Source: Calendula officinalis
Lineage: Eukaryota > Streptophyta > Magnoliopsida > Asterales > Asteraceae
Reading direction: 5' to 3'
NCBI GenBank assembly: GCA_963853835.1
Contig: OY970820.1
Coordinates: forward strand, 47,528,907-47,592,906
Length of the DNA stretch: 64,000 bases
The notes under the pieces were generated by a model. The model saw only the letters and a program-made list of their open reading frames with translations, did not search any database and was not told the origin of the DNA. Positions 9,986 through 23,969 of this stretch are shown here, one piece after another. Both the position numbers and the translations under genes were made by a program. Within the stretch, counting starts at the first letter, position 1. Each line of letters starts with the position of its first letter.

Positions 9986-11497
9986 CACTACTAAAAAAAG
10001 AACCATATTCCTAGGTGGTATTTCTAAGAAAATCAATTGTAATAGATTTCCGAGGAAATAACTTTCCTCGGAAAAATGCTTGTCGGAAAATAATACATAG
10101 GGATTCCTGAGAAATCTTGTGAGAGAATCTTGAAGAACCATCTGTTGTAGGAAATACCGAGAAATTTGCTAGAAAGTGACACCGCGTAACATTTTTGAGA
10201 AACTTCCAAGGGAACTGTTTCCGAGGGATTTCCGAGTGAATTTTTTCCTAGGGATTTCGAGGAAATCATTTCCTACAAATTTCCAACGGAGTTTTGAGTC
10301 CAATCACAAGAGTCTAAACTTTGGTCTGATTTCGCTTGCCTACTACTTATTCCTAAGGAATTTATTTCTGAGGAGTTTTCGTGGGAAGTTGTGACAGTTC
10401 TACTTTTACCACATTTCCTAAAGTTTCCTAGGAAAAATGAAGTTGTAAAAAAAGCAAAAATTGCATAAAAGTATTCAGATTTTTTCTACTCAAAATGCAT
10501 AAAAAATAAAATATAAATACCAAAACCTAATCCGCAATAAACATAAGCCTTAAAGTAATACTTCCTCCGTGTCACAAAAAAGTTCTCATTTCTCTTCTAA
10601 ATTTTGTCCTACAAAAAAGTTCTCATTTCTCCAATTTGAGGGGTCCACTTAAGAAAATAATATTATTACCCATTACCCCACCACTAACTATTACCTAAAA
10701 GCACATTCTCTCTCCAATCTAACTTTATATTTTATTCAAAATTATTAACATTAACCCACCATTAATTATCTCCTAAAAAATAATGCCCAAGAGAAATGAA
10801 TTTTTTTTTGTGAGACGAAGGGAGTACAACATAAATTTGAACAACATAAGTTTAAATAACAAACAGCGTCTTAGAACAATTTAAACAACAAATAAACTTT
10901 AGTAGGGCGGAAGTGTTTCATAACTTCGACCTACTGTGCTTCCATTTATTTGTGCATGTCGTTCCATCATTTAAGTTTCTCATATTGCTTGTTGTATTTT
11001 CACTTCCATTTGCAATTGTCATTCGATCATTTCAGTTTGTTTGTCTTACAATTCCCAAACCTACAAAAAATGTTGAAACAAAGTTTAAATATAACCAACC
11101 ACAACATATTCTAAATATTGTGAAACATAACAACAACATACTTTCCAATAGCAACGTACTTCAACTTTTTAATAACCACATAATAACATTAACATATTTT
11201 AAATATTGGTGAAACATATACTTTAAGCAAAATAATAGCAACATACTTTAAATGTCATGAAAAATAACAATATTCTTTCGCTGTTACCAATAGTAACATA
11301 GTAGCAACATACTTTAAATATTAGTGAAGCGTGTAGGAATTTTTCGAACTTGCTAGGAATTCACTGGGAACTTCCGAGGGGTTCTGGAGGAAGTATATTA
11401 ACTCAGTTTCCTAGAAAATCTCTCAGAAATGTGTACGAATTTTCGAGGGAAAGAATTCATAGGAAATATCTGTATGAATATGAGTCTTTTTCTAGTA
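9986..11497. mobile_element. Non-autonomous CACTA-type element, 1512 bp
   Basis: The left end is CACTACTAAAAAAAGAACCA. The right end, read on the minus strand, is TACTAGAAAAAGACTCATATTC, so the last base of the CACTA motif has changed. The 3-bp repeat ata flanks it on both sides (9983-9985, 11498-11500). Many copies of tttccgagg/cctcggaaa type words crowd the first and last 300-400 bases, as expected of subterminal transposase-binding repeats. It contains no transposase gene and carries a nested MITE at 10561-10824. Confidence 0.75.
10561..10824. mobile_element. Stowaway-like MITE nested in the CACTA-type element
   Basis: cttcctccgtgtcacaaaaa at the left and ttttgtgagacgaagggag at the right are inverted repeats. 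TA dinucleotides flank it at 10559-10560 and 10825-10826. It is 264 bp and non-coding. Confidence 0.85.
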
Positions 11498-12196
11498 ATA
11501 ATAACCCGCATAAAAGTTAAATAGTTGTATGTATCGAAAATGATGTCACAATATTAGCATGCGATGTGGTTCGGGGTGGCTGGGTGGAAGCGATCATAGG
11601 TCAGGATGTCACACCACCCATTATCCAATGTTGCTTCAGGATTGGATTGTACGGGGTTTAAACAACAGAAGAAAAAAAAAGTATATGTTGTCGCGTTAAC
11701 GTAGATTACGCGTGTAGTGTGAGTGAGTGAGCTTTAGTGTGTCCCAAAAGAGGTGTAATGATTTGAGAGAGGAGTGAAATAGCACTTTGATATATTAGTT
11801 AACTTGAAAAAATGGAATACTAATATGCAAGTCGCGTAGCTTAATAGCTTCGAACCATGAAAGTTCATGTTCTTTGTTTGAGGAGGCGCGTTAATGATAG
11901 ATAGGACTATTCACATTAGTTAGTGCCCACACATCCATAGCATGAGTAGTTAAAACAAGTGAATAATTTGAAATTCGAGATATAATGAGCTGACATGGTA
12001 TCCAAGTTTGTTAAGCCTACGAATAATAATAGAGAAACAACATTTGTGTACCTAAAAATCAACATAATAAAGAGATGGTGACAAGTGCCAAATTTAAGAC
12101 TACCGGTAAGTGCCAGATAAAGAGATGTGACTTCAGCTTGATCTCTTATGACCAAACACATGATAAACCCTTGGCCGCTTTCCGCTGCCCAGTTAC
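11498..12196. other. Unassigned sequence between CACTA-type element and family B LTR
   Basis: No domain is recognised. On the minus strand 12196-12040 is open and code-like (QGFIMCLVIRDQAEVTSLYL) and ends at a possible splice donor (TTTTTAG|GTACAC). It abuts the end of the LTR at 12197, so it may be a host exon or another element into which family B inserted. Confidence 0.3.
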
Positions 12197-13338
12197 TGTA
12201 GGGTTTCACTAGCATCATGCGACTGATCAACCACTTGGGTCGACCTCCTAGTGTACTTGGTTCGAACCATGACTGACCAAGACTATGAACTTGTTCTTGA
12301 CCGGTTAAAACCAACTAGCTGATTTAATCCCTAAATGCGGAACTGGGATTAAACCTAATCCTTAAACCCTAAAGGATTGGGATGTTGGAAATCTAGATTA
12401 GGTTAACAAGAAAGAAACCTTGTACGAAAAACTCGAACACACACATTGCTTGTGTGGTTCGTTCGATCATCAACCAAAGAACCCTAGGGTTCTTTGGTCG
12501 AATTCGTCCAAGAGGGGAGAAGGGAGAAAAGGGTTTCCCAAAACATACCTTGTTGATTGCTTAAGATAGATCCACTGGTGATGAACAAATCGAGCGATCT
12601 TCTAGTTGATCTAAGCAATGAACTTGGATCTTCAAGACTTGAAGAACACGAAGAACACGAAGAACACGGAGAACACAAGACTTGTGTTGTGTGTGTATTT
12701 CGGCCGAAGCCAAGGAGGAGGAGGGGAAGTATTTCGTGAGGTGGTGTAAGGGGTTTTAGGGTTACCCTAAGCCTCTTATATTTATATACAAATAAGTTAC
12801 GCTTAGAACCCTTCTAGTTTAATTAATATTAGAACTTTAAATAAACTTCCTTTTAACACTTCCATCCCTTATAGTTTAACTAGTTTCTTATTGTTGCACT
12901 TAACTATTAAATGTCTAGTATTAATACACTAGTAATTCGGTACCCATATACACGAATTATATATACTTGTATTTATACTTTTAATAGTTAATTATATAAT
13001 AACCTTTATATAATTTACACAATAATATTATCCAATTACTATATGATTTAATAGCTTTAAATCATATCATGGATAATCTATAATTAACACATTGTATATT
13101 TACTCAACTAGTAAATGTACAATTACTTGAATTAATTAGTTAGTTAAACTAATCTAGTAATAAGTTAAACTTAACTTAATACTTAACTGATTCATAATGA
13201 CTATTATGAATCATTCCTCTTCGTAATATCATTGCTTATCTTGCTCGTATTACATGCACTCACCGGTGTGACCCTTAAGTGTTTCGTAGGTATGGATGTA
13301 TCATCATAGGTTGACTAACTGTGCACATAATTCCTTCA
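12197..13338 (-). repeat. Family B LTR, copy 1 (3' LTR)
   Basis: On the minus strand it runs from TGAAGGAATTATGTGCACAG at 13338 to ACCCTACA at 12197 (1142 bp). It carries an 11-bp palindrome (tgattcataat/attatgaatca) near the start and a gaagaacac minisatellite near 12640-12672. It is more decayed than the other copies: the long hairpin before the TATA box is no longer paired. Confidence 0.85.
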
Positions 13339-15757
13339 GACTCCCACTTGTGCAAGTTTGTAACCTTTGTCTTAATGATACGAGCTACAGTGGCCTTCTA
13401 GATGGGCATGTAGGTAACCAACCCATAAAAACAACTTACGTAACCCAGGTATAGTTTATGAAAAACTCTTTAATAGCATCTCCTAGTAAAGAACACTCTG
13501 TCTCTACTTCTTGGTCAAACTATGTTAGGCTTATCCCTTGCAGCACGATATTTGTGATAACAAATACGAGCATGGTAGAAATTATCAACTCCTGTATTCG
13601 AAATCATTTTATGACTTCTTGATTCAAACTGCTGTGATAAACGACAAAGAACAGATCAGTTCGTTTAGGCACGGCCGTGCACTTGCCAGTTTCTTATCAA
13701 GTCAAAGGACCTATAAATATCTCTCCTAAAGAGGAGGTGCAATTACCATCTTGTTATATTTCGATTTAAAATACAACTTCCTTTGTACCCAGTATCGCCT
13801 CGTATGACAAACGTATTTCAGAATTGGCTGAGTTGAACCAAAGCACATTAGTCATTGTATCCTAAACCAAATACCTCAGGCTTAAGGATAATCCTAGTGA
13901 AAAATACTTTTGAACTTTTCAACCACGAAGTATTGTCACGGTGGTCAATCCAATATTCGTTGAGCCTCCAACATAATATCACCGATATTTGGTTTACACA
14001 AAACTTGTGTAGCTATCTTCGAAGAACTTTCGAATCTACCACCAAATACCGCGATGACGTTAACGTCCCATCAAGGTTCCCACCAAGACGAGTAGTCACG
14101 GATTTTGTGTCTTCTTGAATAAATAGACTTTTATTCATGGATCTTGTAAAACATACAAAGTCTGAATAAAAATGATACTAACTCATGTATTATTCCTCAC
14201 TTGACATAGATACTGAAGTATTACTGGATCATTACTTATTCCTTTTGTTCGTGTTGATTACTTAAAGATTCTTACAAACTTAATTGTAACTTTATCACTA
14301 AACCAATCATTTCTATTAAACTAAAGACATAAGACGAGTATTTAGGAATACTATTACTTTTGCCTTTGCTAGATATTGTTCTTGCAACAATCTAGAACAT
14401 ATTCTAGTCTTGCCTTTTATGTAATTCGGTAAACATAGGTGGATTGGAAATTAACTCCTTAGTTTCTTGAATTCATAAAACCATCCTTGTAACTAAAGCC
14501 TCTTTTAGTTACTTGATTTTTAGATATTCTTACTAGTTAAAGAAATTTCCTTAAATGACTATGTTATCCACTGAAGGGTTAACAACCTATTAGATATGCA
14601 ATAATTAATCACAAGACTTGTGATCACGCTATTAGGTTTGCAATAATCTAATCAACGATCATTTATTATTTCTCTTAACTCTTTGGCTAACGACTTGGTA
14701 AAACCTTGTTGTTAATGTCTTACTAACTTACTGAATTCATCAACATCTTTAATGAATTACGTTAGTCTTAGCTCCCACTTACTTTTATGGAACTTAAGCA
14801 TCTCTTAAACTACTACTTTGACCTAGTCAATAACTTGTAGTTTAATCTTTTAAGAATTCTATAATTAAGATCATCCTTTGGATTTGCGAATATCCAACAT
14901 TCCTGTTTGGAAAATTATGATCTTTATTGATTACTGTATCTAACAAGTATGAAACACTTGAAATGATACTATCAATTCTTAAACACATTAGTATTCTTTT
15001 AAGAATCTTATTTAATGCCAAAGTCATTACTTGGATTTGTCAAATATCCATTATTCCTATTAGGGAATTATGACTTGATTGAATATTGTATTTATTACAA
15101 GTATAAAAGACTTGCAATAATACCTTTTAATTTTTAAATACTTTAATATAATTTGTCTCTTTTAAGAGTCATTTAATGTCTAAGTCATTTTACTTGGATT
15201 ATACGAATATCCAATTATTCCTATTAGGGGATTATGACTTCAGTAAAACCTTTACTACAAGTATAAAAGAGTTGTAATAATACTCTTAAAGTCTATCTTG
15301 ATTATATCCAATATAATCACACTATATTAATACTAATACTTTAAAACTTTCTATCAAAAGTAATGACTATTACTTAAGATGTTTTAACTAAGTTCAATAA
15401 CTCTTGAACCTTATGCTTCCATAAAACTTTTAAATACATTCATTAGAAAAACTTTCTAATTACTAGCATCTAAATACCTTGAGCTATCAAGACATTATTT
15501 GTACAACAATCAAACAAGTATATATAAAACATGAAATATATGTAAATCAAAACTTCACTTACAATCTAGTCATAAACCTTGACAAGTGTAATTATCACAT
15601 ATGCACACAATATAATTCAACCATGGATTCGAAATTTAATTAAAACCACAATAAAACTTGTTTTAACAAAAATAAAATTATCCTAAACAATAAAGTAAAA
15701 TTGTTTAAAACGAATCCATAAAATACTGAATTATAAAACTTGGTGCTCGTGGGATCA
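13339..15757 (-). other. 3' non-coding part of family B copy 1
   Basis: This AT-rich stretch has no coding potential. It contains imperfect tandem repeats (about 150 bp; about 14860-15340) with small hairpins such as attcc...ggaat and caagt...acttg. It is co-linear with 31450-33868 and 47280-49653. Confidence 0.75.
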
Positions 15758-16594
15758 TCACCATCTCATGCTGGTCACTATCACTTTCCATCTCCTCCTG
15801 CAATAAACGATTGCAAAAGTTAGATTACTCGTAATGTACTTTACAAGTATCTTAAAGTGATTAAGAAGTGTGGTTGTGTTACCTGAGGAACTTGCGTTTC
15901 CTCCACTACCACTTGCACCCTTTGGACAATTCCTTTTCCAATGCCCAGCCTCACCACACTTGAAGCACCGGTTCTCGGTCCTCGCAGTGTTAGGCTTAAC
16001 CTTCTTGACCTTTTGTTTGACACTTTTACCATTTGGCACTCCTTGGTTAGGATAGGTTTTAGCCTTTCCTTTACCACCATGCCCTTCCTCATCGCTGCCA
16101 TCAGTTATGCGACCCCTTTTAGATTTGGTCTCAATATTCAACTCAACAGCCTCGAGCATAGATTGTAGCTCGGGAATGGAATTATCCATATCACTTTTGC
16201 TGTAGTTGGCTACAAAAGACTTGTAGTCATCAGACAACGAGTTGAGTATCATGTCAATTGCAAACTGCAATGGCATGTGGTGACCAAGTCTAGTAAGGTG
16301 ATCAACGTGCACTTTCATTCTCATGACGTGTGCACCTACTGATGCTCCCTTAGCCATTTTGCAAGAAGCGAATGCCTTACAAGCGTAAAATGCTTGTCCT
16401 GGTTCGTTTTCTTCATCCTTGGCAGGGGTTCTCAATACGTCTCTTTATCGGTCAATCCTTTCCCTCTCTTGTCTGAGCATGATCTTAAAATCACCCTTCC
16501 AATTGAGGAAATTTGACCCAGTCTTTTCTTTCTTTCCTAGGAAGAAACATTGCGAGAGTTTGTTATAGGTTATCGTTGTGTTTGTTGCTGCCAT
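15758..16594 (-). pseudogene. Gag protein of family B copy 1 (one nonsense codon)
   Basis: It starts ATGGCAGCAACAAAC at 16594, right after a TTTGTAG that could be a splice acceptor. About 278 codons follow with one in-frame TAA at 16445-16447. Visible parts are a Copia-type gag core (FLNWKGDFKIMLRQERE, later QFAIDMILNSLSDDYKSFVANY), a basic Lys/Arg-rich stretch, and one CCHC zinc knuckle (CFKCGEAGHWKRNC; bases about 15920-15965). It then ends after a Ser/Gly-rich tail. Gag packages the RNA and forms the virus-like particle. No pol frame follows. Confidence 0.8.
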
Positions 16595-16810
16595 CTACAA
16601 ATCAAACCCAGTTTAATTAGTAATCATCAATAAACATTCTCTAAAATATATTATAAACCCATAATTAATATTTTAGGCCTAGGATCCATATATCACATTC
16701 TCGCCGCAAGGTTTGGGCACTTCCCGACGAGACATGCTATTTCTAGTAGGTAACTTCCTTACCGATCGTATCAAGACTTGACACGATTCTCAGGGGTCGT
16801 AGAATCTTTA

Positions 16811-16879
16811 GCTCGGGAATGGAATTATCCATATCACTTTTGCTGTAGTTGGCTACAAAAGACTTGTAGTCATCAGACT
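16811..16879 (-). repeat. Displaced duplicate of a 69-bp gag segment
   Basis: agctcgggaatggaattatc... to ...gtagtcatcagac repeats bases about 16171-16239 of the gag gene almost exactly. It is fused to the leader at 16810 through a tag/tttag microhomology and abuts the CACTA element terminus on its right. Confidence 0.9.
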
Positions 16880-16899
16880 ACACCAAAATATACTTTATA

Positions 16900-17720
16900 G
16901 GACCTCAATTAATGTCCTATTAAATTGGTTTATATGACCTTTAATCTAATAGGACTTAAATAAAAGTGTCACATATAAGAGGGTTGTAATAGGTGCTAGG
17001 ACACTTATAAGTGTCCTAATAAAAGACTAATATTATGAAACTAATTTTTTTGTCCTATAAAATTGGTTTTTACGACAAACTGATGTCCTAATAGACCATG
17101 TAATACGACACTTTATGGTGTCTTAATATATGGTTACCGTTCTATTACGTTTTGGGACACATTGACGTGTCCTAAAAAATACCCTAATGCAACAAAATGG
17201 AGTTCTAATAGACCATGTAATAGGACACTTTATGGTGTTTTAATATATGGTTACATGTTTTGGGACACATTGACGCGTCCTAAAAAATACCCTAATGCAA
17301 CAAAATGGAGTCCTAATAAACCACGTAATAGGATATTTTATGGTGTTTTAACATCTGTGTACTTTTGGGACATATTTATGCGTCCTAAAAAATACTCTAA
17401 TGCGACAAAATGGAGTCCTAATAGACCACATAATAGGATGTTTTACGGTGTTTTAACATATGTTTACACTTGTATTATATCTTGGGACACATTCACGTGT
17501 CCTATAAAATAATTTCATAGGACATAACTGTAATGCATCAAGTCTCTTTTGAGTACCAACAAAAAGGTCCTAATAAAAAGGTATGTTTTTAGGACCAAAT
17601 TTTGATGTCCTAATAGGTAACATCATAAAACAACCATGTATTGTTAATTAAAATCAATAGTATCCTAATAAGTGACATTATAGATCGAACATCACATTTT
17701 TAATGATAAATTTAATACTA
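16900..17720. repeat. Subterminal repeats of the CACTA element
   Basis: From about 17085 to 17520 a unit of about 105-115 bp is repeated three to four times, each with tgggacacattgacgtgtcc, taaaaaatacc, aacaaaatggag and taatagga. The word ggacac...gtgtcc is itself a small inverted repeat, a plausible TnpA-binding site by analogy with maize Spm. The short open frame across this array (17162-17512) is only the repeat read in one frame. Confidence 0.7.
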
Positions 17721-18107
17721 ATAAAAGATTACGAGAATAATTGACAAGTAAATAAAAGGAACAAAACTTAAATATTCATTACAGACATTTCCTAAGGAAA
17801 AGTTCACAAACAAAAACAGACAAAAGTCTTACAAAAGTAAACGATACTAGGAAATATAACTAGAAGTTGATGATCTTATGTCATCATGCAACAAAAACAA
17901 GAAGCAAAAGTCAAAGCTACTAATCTTGACATAGTCATCGTAACAGCAACAAAAAGAGCAAGCTTGTGGTTTTAGTCATCATGCATCATCTTGGGGCACC
18001 ACCTACAAATAAACAAGTTGTATGTATAATAATGTTCTATGTATATAAACTTTATTTTATATAAGATGTCACAACTTTAGCAATCATACCGAAACAAAAG
18101 GGCAAGG

Positions 18108-20552
<2,445 letters not shown>

Positions 20553-21590
20553 GCCTACAATATATTTTATTATTTGAAAAATTAACAAAACTTCAGTGAA
20601 CATAACATGAAGTCTAATTAAATGTTAGTATATTCATCATGATATGCTTATATCAACAATATAATCAAGTAAATATTAACAATTTACAAATATTTACAAC
20701 ATAGTATCAACTTTGTATAATTTTAGTAAATAAGTCAGTTATAGAAAAAGATGAAAATCATAAACAAATCTTATATAAAAATGCTTAACCTTATTAGTAA
20801 GCCATATCTCCAAAGACATGAAAATCTTAAACATTGCAACACGATTTCATACTGATGTATATCTTCAATTTAGGTTTGCTTTATGTATATTTTTAGTAAG
20901 TCATATCTCCAAATCAAAAATACATAAAAAATATAACCCTCGTGAGCCAAATATATTGTGAACAATTTCTGATTAACTGAAATTAAACATGGGTTTTAAA
21001 CTGATATGGCGGATTAATATGGCCCCAAATAAAAAAATACATAAAAAATATGAACCTGAACATTAAAAATTGTTGTGAGGTAAAAACGCTAGGAGATATG
21101 GCGGACGGTCAAAGAAGAAAGCTTTAAACTCAATAGATTGACAAGGCTTGTTAAGTAAACAAGATTATACTATAAGTTTAAACTCAAAAAATATATATGT
21201 ACCTTCGAATTTGAAGACAATCGGAAACCCTAGCTTCAATTTCAGATTCACCTTCCACATCAGAAACCGTATTAAACATTTGATTTAATTGATAGAAACC
21301 TATAGTCGAAGAGTAAGAAGAACGTGGAGCCTTCAATTTCGTAGCGCCCAAAATCTGAAAATTCTAATTTGGCGGGTTCCATATTCCCTCAATTTTGGAG
21401 TTTTGGATGACCTTGAGAAAGGTTATTTAAATGTATTAATATTATGTTTGCTGGCCACCAATACGTTACGCATGAGTTTGATTTTATCTTATTTTTTGAA
21501 CGGAGTTCTATTTAATCTAATTAATGTTAGTTAATGTTATCATTAATTTAATTATTTAATGTCACCAATTCATGTAATTTATCATTTATT
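20553..21590. other. Spacer upstream of the TnpA-like gene
   Basis: AT-rich, no gene seen. The words aagtcatatctccaaa and atggcgg occur more than once near 20800-21110. The stretch 21200-21400 (ttcgaatttgaagacaatcggaaacc) may be an untranslated first exon of the TnpA-like transcript, unproven. Confidence 0.35.
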
Positions 21591-22316
21591 TATGGGTAAA
21601 ATGCATAGAAGGATAACCTACTTTCCATGAAAATTCATTTAGGGGTATGTACTTTTGTTTTGCTCATTAAAGGGTAACATGCTTTCATAAATATATATAA
21701 AAGGGTAAAAACAACTTGCTTAGCAGGTTTTCATTACTTCTTCCAACCAAAAAAATGAACCTTTTATAAATAATAAAAGTCATATAAATAATACTAACAA
21801 TCAATAATAAAAATCTTAAAAGTTATTAGAGTTCCATTAAAATCTTAAGAGTTATACAAATAATACTAACAATCAATAATAAAAACCTTTGATTCCTTTT
21901 GCTTTCTTTAAGCTTAATCCAATGTTTGGGCATAATTCATCAACTCATTTTTCACTCTTGGATCTCATGTCTAGAATGCTTTGCATATTGCATAATACAT
22001 AATCTAATATCTTCAAGCATATCAATTATTGGTCTCTCCTTCTTGAGGTAAGAATGAATGAATTGAAGCATTCTGATATCCCATTTTCCAGTGCATCACA
22101 ATCGACACCGGTATTGAAAATTGCTCTACTCCAAGTATGTAATGCTCTGGTGCATTTTTTGGTTGGAAGAAGTAATGAAAACCTACTAAGCAAGTCAATT
22201 TAACCCTTTTATATACATTTATGAAAGTAGGTTACCCTTTAGTGAGCAAAACAAAAGTACATACCCCTAAAAGAATTTTCATAGAAAGTAGGTTACCCTT
22301 CTATGCATTTTGCCCT
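21591..22316. mobile_element. Mutator-like non-autonomous element with long TIRs, 726 bp
   Basis: The outer 160 or so bases are near-perfect inverted repeats. The left arm is tgggtaaaatgcatagaagg... to ...cttcttccaaccaaaaaa, and the right arm ends ...ccttctatgcattttgccct. The 9-bp word tcatttatt flanks both sides (21582-21590 and 22317-22325), the size expected for Mutator-type insertion. The centre is AT-rich and non-coding. It sits inside the CACTA element. Confidence 0.85.
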
Positions 22317-22325
22317 TCATTTATT

Positions 22326-23969
22326 GGTTTCGATAATAATAAACTTACAACTGTCATAAAACATGCATTAGAAATTTATACACAATTGTATAACCAACTA
22401 CTTCATTTCATAGTGTGTCACTTATTTTGAAACACCCCATAATATAAAGTGTATTTGGTATTTTATGTGTGTGTACGGTGGGGCCCAATAAACTGAAGAA
22501 AAGGGGTATTGTTGGCATGTTTATGTCAATTTAATATCGGGTGGAGTGTGAGTTGACGTAACGCTGATTTGGCAAAAACTTAATTGTAGATAGGACTAAG
22601 GGAATAATCTTGTTTGGTTCGGCAGATGGGATAGAAGGAAACTAGCTTAAAGGGATCCTTCTTTCTTGGAGTGACAAAATTCTTAATTTATCTCAAGAAT
22701 TTATTTCAGATATGACGAGTTTGTGTCATTGTTGGGAGTTGTCTTATGCAGCTTCGAGAAATAAAATGCATAACGGCGAAAAAAACATAGGAAATCATAT
22801 AGTAAAATGTTGGGTTACTGAAAATAACCCTTACATATTGTAGGTTTAATGAAGACAAACAACTAAGGTTATAAGACAATATGCTAGCAACGCAAATCAC
22901 ATTTTTCAAACAACAAAGTGAAATGTCATCATTTCCTATTTATCATGGATAAATCAAACACTTAGGTGGAAGATATTAATTAATAAGTTTTTACTAAATA
23001 AAATATTTGGTTGAGCTAATATACGGTTCTTGTAGAATTACCAAATTGAGAATGGAAAAATAAGTTGTGAAGAAAAGAATACAATATAAAGTTTGGTAGA
23101 TGGTGAACATGAAAAACACTTGAAGCTCCTTAAATAAGTTTTAAAAGGTTATGCTTATATACCTCCTTGGAATTTCATCTTTCTGGAGATCAAATTTAAC
23201 TACTAAGTCACTACCCTTGTATGACACATAAAATTTGAAATAAATTGAATGAAATTTGTTTGTTTGGAACAAAATCAGTAACAATATTAATTTGAAAAAT
23301 ATTGACTTTTTATCTCGTTAGTCAAAGGGTATGGTTTTAAGGTAATTTTAAAGTTTTACTAGGTTTGACACTAAAAGCTTCATTTTGACTGAATCAGTCA
23401 ACAAAGACTAAAAACTCCTTTGACTAAAAGCTCATGTTGCATGCTGAATTAGGCAAAACTGGTCAAGAACTGACAAACGAGCCCATTTATCCAGCACCAC
23501 TTACAAATTAACTAATATCGGTCAAACGGGTCAATAAATGTAGCTAACTAAATTGAAATTGGTCAAACGGGTCAAAAACATAGTCAACGCCAGTAAATTG
23601 TATCTAGTAGTAACTAAATAAGTAAAATGTATCCTCTGAAATTGAAATAGTTCTTATATTTATTATTCTTCACAAAAAAAAAACTAAGCTGACACTAAAT
23701 GCTCCAAAATTCGATTTTGAGTGCATCCATATCCATCATAGCGTTCTTGCATCAATATCATAATAAAACTCCTGAATTATAACCTACAAGTAAAATTTAC
23801 ACATAACATAAAAAAGTTAAATTTGTTAAAGATTTATTAGTCGTGTTAAAATCAAATGTTAAAAAGTCAACTGTTATTGCGTAGATTTTTTGTTATCTAA
23901 TTGCCCTTTACATAAATTTGAGAGATATACCTCAGCATAATGTGACATTAAATGGTGGTCGGGAAAAGC
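22326..23969. other. Region between Mutator-like element and TnpD-like gene
   Basis: No gene is recognised. Around 22395-22440 there is half of a Stowaway-type end (gtgtcacttattttgaaaca), and 23460-23600 repeats the word ggtcaaacgggtca. The remainder is AT-rich 3' flank of the TnpD-like gene. Confidence 0.35.

Larger units (their letters stand above)
12197..16810 (-). mobile_element. Family B gag-only Copia-like retrotransposon, copy 1 (5' truncated)
   Basis: Reading leftwards there is a short leader (16810-16595), a gag gene (16594-15758), about 2.4 kb of AT-rich non-coding DNA, a polypurine tract (caagtgggagtc at 13339-13350) and a 3' LTR (13338-12197). The 5' LTR, primer-binding site and most of the leader are missing. 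No protease, integrase or reverse transcriptase is present between gag and the LTR. The same order without pol is found in the copies at 31034-34990 and 42769-49884. Confidence 0.8.

Noticed and set aside
12484..12739. Open frames with Glu-His or Ser-Cys repeats in family B LTRs (also 34463-34826, 36910-37314, 43363-43727)
   Set aside because: They come from the gaagaacac minisatellite and gt/ac runs in the LTR and are not conserved as reading frames.
17162..17512. 116-codon open frame with three internal repeats
   Set aside because: It is the subterminal tandem repeat of the CACTA element in one frame; no coding signal beyond repetition.
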